Below are positions 58,090-64,000 of a DNA stretch of 64,000 nt, piece after piece. The notes under the pieces are model-generated. The model ran no database searches. It had not been told where the DNA came from and saw only the letters and a list, made by a program, of their open reading frames with translations. Made by a program: the position numbers and the translations under genes. Origin of the DNA: Pseudarthrobacter sp. NBSH8 (GTDB taxonomy: Bacteria; Actinomycetota; Actinomycetes; Actinomycetales; Micrococcaceae); NCBI RefSeq assembly GCF_014217545.1, contig NZ_CP043178.1, forward strand, positions 372,001 through 436,000. Reading direction: 5' to 3'. How positions within the stretch are numbered: position 1 is the stretch's first letter; each line of letters opens with the position of its first letter.

Positions 58090-59529
58090 TCACATGCCCA
58101 GCGCGGCCTCGATCGGACCGACAGCGAAGAACAGCAGGAATGCGCCGGCCACCGCCCACATCAGCGGGTGGACGTCCTTGGCGCGGCCCGTGAACGTCCG
58201 GATCAGGACAAAGGCGATGAAGCCTGCGCCGAGACCGTTGGCGATCGAGTACGTAAACGGCATCAGCGTGAAGGTCAGGAAAGCAGGGATGGCGATGCCC
58301 CAGTCCTGCCAGTCGATCTTGCCCACCTGGGAGACCATCATGAAGCCCACCACCACCAGGGCAGGGGCCACCGCCTCGAACGGGACCAGGTTGATCAGGG
58401 GCGTGAAGAACATGGCCACCAGGAACAGCAGGCCGGTGACGATGGACGCCACGCCCGTCCGCGCACCCTCGCCGATTCCGGCGCCGGCCTCAACGTAGAT
58501 CTGGTTCGAGGAGACGGACGCGCCGCCACCCACGATAGCGCCCAGCGCGTCCACCTGGAGCACACGGTCCACGTCGGGGATGTTGCCGTCCTTGTCCACC
58601 GTGCCCGCCTCGTTTGCCAGGCCCACCATGGTGCCCATGGCGTCGAAGAAGATGCTGAGCAGGATCACGAAGGCCAGCAGCGTGGCGGCCACAAAGCCCA
58701 GGTGTTCAAAAGCGCCGAACGGGTTGGCCTTGCCGATCAGCGACAGGTCCGGGGCGCTCCACCCCGTAAGGGACGGCGCCACCAGGGACCAGCCCTGCGG
58801 GTTGGCGGTGGTGCCGTCAAAGCTGGGACCGATGTGCAGGGTCATTTCCAGGATCACGGAAATGATGGTGGAGGCGATGATGCCGATCAGGATGGCACCC
58901 CTGACCTTGCGGACCACGAAAGCGATGGTGAGGATCAGGCCGAAAACAAAGACGGCCGTGGGCCAGCCCAGCAGCTTGCCGTCGAAGCCCAGGCCCACGG
59001 GAACAGTGGTGCCGGCAGCGTCGGGGATCCGGCGCACAAAACCGGCATTCACCAACCCGATCAGGGCGATGAACAGTCCGATGCCCACCACGATGGCGGT
59101 CTTGAGCCCGTCCGGGACGGCCTTGAAGACGGCGGTCCGGAAGCCGGTGAGGACCAGGATCAGCATGGTCACGCCGGACAGGACCACCAGGCCCATCATG
59201 TCCGGCCACGTCAGGCCGGGGTTCGTAGCGACCGTGACGGCAACAAACGCGTTCACGCCCAGCCCGGCGGCCAGCGCGAAGGGGTGCCTGCCCCAGGCGC
59301 CCATCAGGATAGTAAGGATACCCGCCACAAACGCCGTCACAGCAGCCACTGCGGCAAAGCCCAGTGTGGTGCCGGTGGAATCCGGGCCGGAGAGGATCAG
59401 GGGGTTAAGCACCACGATGTAGCTCATGGCGAAGAATGTGGCAAAGCCGCCGCGGATCTCGCGGGAGAGGTTGGACCCCCGCTCGGAGATCTTGAAGTAC
59501 CGGTCCAAGGCAGAGCCCTGCTTAAGCAT
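58090..59529 (-). CDS. NCS2-family purine permease (AzgA-like)
   Basis: 479 residues. EIRGGFATFFAMSYIVVLNP, MGAWGRHPFALAAGLGVNAF, DAMGTMVGLANEAGTVDKDG and YVEAGAGIGEGARTGVASIV are the landmarks of AzgA/PbuG hypoxanthine/guanine/adenine permeases. Proton-driven nucleobase import is expected; no purine riboswitch structure is evident in the short leader. Divergent from the UvrA-like gene (108 bp gap containing TAGAAT near 59588). Confidence 0.9.
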   Translation of the reverse strand: MLKQGSALDRYFKISERGSNLSREIRGGFATFFAMSYIVVLNPLILSGPDSTGTTLGFAAVAAVTAFVAGILTILMGAWGRHPFALAAGLGVNAFVAVTVATNPGLTWPDMMGLVVLSGVTMLILVLTGFRTAVFKAVPDGLKTAIVVGIGLFIALIGLVNAGFVRRIPDAAGTTVPVGLGFDGKLLGWPTAVFVFGLILTIAFVVRKVRGAILIGIIASTIISVILEMTLHIGPSFDGTTANPQGWSLVAPSLTGWSAPDLSLIGKANPFGAFEHLGFVAATLLAFVILLSIFFDAMGTMVGLANEAGTVDKDGNIPDVDRVLQVDALGAIVGGGASVSSNQIYVEAGAGIGEGARTGVASIVTGLLFLVAMFFTPLINLVPFEAVAPALVVVGFMMVSQVGKIDWQDWGIAIPAFLTFTLMPFTYSIANGLGAGFIAFVLIRTFTGRAKDVHPLMWAVAGAFLLFFAVGPIEAALGM

Positions 59530-59637
59530 TAGTCCTCCGGATGTGTTGTTGGGGGTTACTCGATCCTAGAGGGCGGGGGCGCGCGCCTAGAATATCTGTC
59601 AGGAACCTCACAATGCCGAGCAAATGTTGGAGACACC

Positions 59638-62031
<2,394 letters not shown>

Positions 62032-62145
62032 ACGCCGGTGCCCGGACAGCGTGGGCGGGCGCTGCCCGCGAAGCTCGCTACGGAAGTTCACCCACGGAAG
62101 TTCGCCTAGGCTGGAAGGACGCCAACTAAAGGGAGCAGTACACCC

Positions 62146-62775
62146 ATGCGATCCATACGCCGCCAGTTGCTGAGCGTTGTGCTCGGGACCTTCGTTTTCG
62201 TAGCCGCGGTCCTGGGATTCGCGGCTCCGGCCTCGGCACACGATGCCGCCGAGTCCAGCAGTCCCGCGCAGGGCGCCACGGTGGCCACGGCCCCGGAGCA
62301 GGTGTCCGTCACCTTCAATAAGAACCCGCTGGGCATCGGCGCACAGTTCTCCGTCAAGGATTCGGCCGGTGCCGAGTGGGCGGATGGCGCTCTTGAGATC
62401 GTGGACAGCACGGCCACCCAAAAGCTCAAAGCCGGCGCTCCGGCGGGTGCATACACGGTGGTCTGGCGCGTCGTCAGCTCGGATTCCCATCCGATCGAGG
62501 GGACGTTCGGCTTTACGGCGACAGCAGCTGCGGCGGGAGCCGCGCCTTCGGGAACATCGGCGGGCGCATCGCCGTCGGCCGCTATTCCCACGATGGGAAG
62601 TGCGGAGCCGGGAACCGTGGCGGCTCCGGCGCCGGCTGAAAACGCGTCGCAGCCGTTCCCTTGGAGCCTGGTGATCTTTGCTGCAGTGGCCGTGGGCCTG
62701 CTAGTGGCCATCGGTATCCTCGCGAAGCGCCGCCTCACCACACGCAGTGACGACGACGAAACCGAACAGGCTTAG
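62146..62775 (+). CDS. CopC-domain copper-binding protein, secreted and membrane-anchored
   Basis: 209 residues. Signal peptide about 1-31 (LLSVVLGTFVFVAAVLGFAA, cleaved after PASA), leaving an N-terminal His (HDAAESSSPAQG), the copper ligand of CopC. The CopC fold continues to about 130 (VSVTFNKNPLGIGAQFSV, VVWRVVSSDSHPIEGTFGF with the second His). An Ala/Pro/Ser linker and a C-terminal helix (WSLVIFAAVAVGLLVAIGIL) followed by KRRLTTR anchor it outside the cell. No CopD/YcnJ is fused or adjacent. GGGAG precedes the ATG. Confidence 0.9.
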   Translation: MRSIRRQLLSVVLGTFVFVAAVLGFAAPASAHDAAESSSPAQGATVATAPEQVSVTFNKNPLGIGAQFSVKDSAGAEWADGALEIVDSTATQKLKAGAPAGAYTVVWRVVSSDSHPIEGTFGFTATAAAAGAAPSGTSAGASPSAAIPTMGSAEPGTVAAPAPAENASQPFPWSLVIFAAVAVGLLVAIGILAKRRLTTRSDDDETEQA

Positions 62776-63401
62776 ACGGCGGCGGCGCTTTCCGGGTGGA
62801 CCGTGGCCGAGATGGCCTGGCCCACGGTCTTGGCCTGACGCAGGACTTCCTTGGGTGAGGGCGTGATGAGCTCGCCCACGCCCACGAGGTAGATGCCGAT
62901 CTGGCGCATCGCGGCCACCAGGTTGCGGCCAACAGTGATGCCGAAGTCGCTGAGCATACGCCGCAGCTGGCTGTGCGCACACCGGGTCAGCACAATGTTG
63001 TCTGCCAGCAGGATGCCGTTGGGCGTATGGACTTCCCACTGGCCGGACGGGGACCCCGCGGCCGTTCCCGTGCTGGTTCCGCCGGCTTCGCCGCCCACCA
63101 TGGTCAGCTGAACCGCCCGGGTGGTGGTGCGGACATCCATGTGGTGGCTGGCGGCGTAGTTGCGCAGGTGGCGGAGGATCTCGTTGCGTTCCCGGAGGGA
63201 TTCGGAGTCTGCTGCGTCGCAGCGCTGCAGTGAAGCAGTGTTGGCCGGTTGTGCGGCGCCGAGGATGTCGAGCCCGTCCACTACGATGGCGTGCACGCCA
63301 CGGCGGCGCAGTTCCGCGCCAACCGCCAGGCCTGACAGCCCCGTGCCGATGATCACCGTGGTGGTCCGTTCGGTCCCGCCATTCACAGGCATGCTTGACA
63401 C
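62772..63401 (-). CDS. short FAD/NAD(P)-binding-domain protein
   Basis: 209 residues. The N-terminal dinucleotide motif TTTVIIGTGLSGLAVGAELR and acidic VVDGLDILG are those of flavin monooxygenases, and LADNIVLTRCAHSQLRRMLS is a second strand; but the protein is less than half the length of such enzymes and lacks the later domains. It may be a stand-alone FAD-binding protein or a reduced monooxygenase. GTG start 9 nt after AAGGAGG. Overlaps the CopC stop tail to tail by 4 nt. Confidence 0.65.
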   Translation of the reverse strand: MSSMPVNGGTERTTTVIIGTGLSGLAVGAELRRRGVHAIVVDGLDILGAAQPANTASLQRCDAADSESLRERNEILRHLRNYAASHHMDVRTTTRAVQLTMVGGEAGGTSTGTAAGSPSGQWEVHTPNGILLADNIVLTRCAHSQLRRMLSDFGITVGRNLVAAMRQIGIYLVGVGELITPSPKEVLRQAKTVGQAISATVHPESAAAV

Positions 63402-63811
63402 TACAGTTTTCCTCCTTGAAAGGCTTTCGGATGCAGGCAGCGTCGCCCCGCATGCGTTCCGTTACCCCCAAAGTCCGGCCGCAGCACCGGCCCGGGACGC
63501 ACCTTGAATTGGGCGTCGGCGGACCGGCAGTGCCTCGAAGACTACAGAACATTCAGGACCGTGGATAGCCCAAACACAAACATTCTTCTCCGCGATGAAT
63601 ACGCTTTCCGCTCCGTTCGCCGTGGGCTGTGGATAACCGGCCAGCCAGCGGCGCTGGGCCGCTTGCTAAGTGTCCGTGGACCGAGAATAGTGAGAAGCGG
63701 AAGCAGGGCTCTCCAGCCCATCGGGGCACACATCGCGGCCGGTGCGGGCGGAGGGCGCCGCGTCTGGCAGAATAGCCGCAACATAAGGCAGTATCGCGAG
63801 GAGGCGGCCCC
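63402..63811. other. 410-bp intergenic region
   Basis: Lies between two divergently read genes. I see ribosome sites at each end but no convincing promoter pair, repeat or extra gene. One 130-codon frame crossing it on the + strand has no coding character. Confidence 0.4.
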
Positions 63812-64000
63812 ATGGGCGCACATGAGTTGCATCCGGATCCGGAAGAGGACAGGGCCGGAAATTCGGCGGCTCCGGTGGGGATTGTTGTCGGCGTAGACGG
63901 GTCCGACCACGGTCAGTGCGCCTTGGTGTGGGCAGCCCGGGAAGCCGAGCGCCGCCGTCGGCCTTTGCACATTGTCACCGCCTATTCAGTGCCGATCTTT
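63812..64000 (+). CDS. universal stress protein, N-terminal part (cut by window edge)
   Basis: 63 residues visible. A polar extension (MGAHELHPDPEEDRAGNSAA) precedes the Usp start GIVVGVDGSDHGQCALVWAA, REAERRRRPLHIVTAYSVP: the nucleotide-site VDGSDHG and first helix of a UspA domain. AGGAGG 8 nt before the ATG. This is the commoner actinobacterial Usp form, different from the shorter one at 52.7 kb. Confidence 0.85.
   Translation, partial: MGAHELHPDPEEDRAGNSAAPVGIVVGVDGSDHGQCALVWAAREAERRRRPLHIVTAYSVPIF

Noticed and set aside
58057..59532. 491-codon + strand frame opposite the purine permease
   Set aside because: Antisense shadow; His/Gln/Asp-rich and no family signature.
63504..63896. 130-codon + strand frame before the last gene
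   Set aside because: Arg/Ser/Gly-rich with no ribosome site and overlaps the better supported universal stress gene in another frame.

Overview
The window is high-GC actinobacterial chromosome. Gene content points to a soil Micrococcaceae of the Arthrobacter / Pseudarthrobacter / Paenarthrobacter type: a divergent LigD-Ku end-joining pair, a fructose PTS with HPr, a DUF222-HNH protein, many MHS/MFS/APC/NCS2 transporters, GTG/TTG starts with AAGGAG-type ribosome sites, and many long perfect intergenic hairpins. The genus is inferred from overall character, not from a marker gene. No rRNA, tRNA, CRISPR array, insertion sequence or integrase was seen.

Layout. 0-9 kb: partial FUSC membrane protein, an MHS-type MFS carrier, two small unknown proteins, ligD and ku diverging from a 40-bp gap, a Rho-N/SAP-like small protein, and a methyltransferase overlapping an SRPBCC protein. 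9-13.4 kb (minus strand): fruR-fruK-fruA-ptsH fructose uptake, with a promoter ahead of fruR. 14.6-18.3 kb: a promoter overlapped by a LacI-type palindrome, a 390-nt leader, then pgmB and a GH65 disaccharide phosphorylase. 18.3-28.6 kb: housekeeping and membrane genes (MFS, PxpA, DUF445, GDPD, DoxX-like, AzlC/AzlD, TetR, thiamine-binding, O-methyltransferase).

28.6-37.6 kb has a stress and envelope character: Dps; a tight three-gene cassette (acyl-CoA-dehydrogenase-like, PIG-L deacetylase fused to a methyltransferase, family 2 glycosyltransferase); YihY; a translationally coupled DUF3618/holin-like/LEA-like operon; a coiled-coil membrane protein; a spermidine-synthase-like protein. 37.6-41 kb: LysR, MHS transporter and 3-hydroxybutyrate-dehydrogenase-like SDR, probably one catabolic unit.

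41-56.7 kb mixes catabolism with gene decay. There is an APC permease with a one-base frameshift, an HxlR stump, a GNAT gene that looks internally deleted, and a tripartite tricarboxylate transporter locus in which tctC, the start of tctB and the front of a response regulator are missing. Intact in the same region are an IclR regulator, hutU-hutH and hutG. A near-identical 20-bp palindrome precedes iclR, hutU and hutG, so the three probably form one histidine-utilisation regulon. 56.7-64 kb: a CPA1 antiporter, an AzgA-like purine permease, a UvrA-like ABC protein, a CopC-domain protein, a short flavoprotein and a partial universal stress protein.

Most promising for new biology: the glycosyltransferase/PIG-L-methyltransferase/dehydrogenase cassette; the self-consistent hut operator set; and the intergenic hairpins, two of which share the same core and several of which supply the stop codons of flanking genes.
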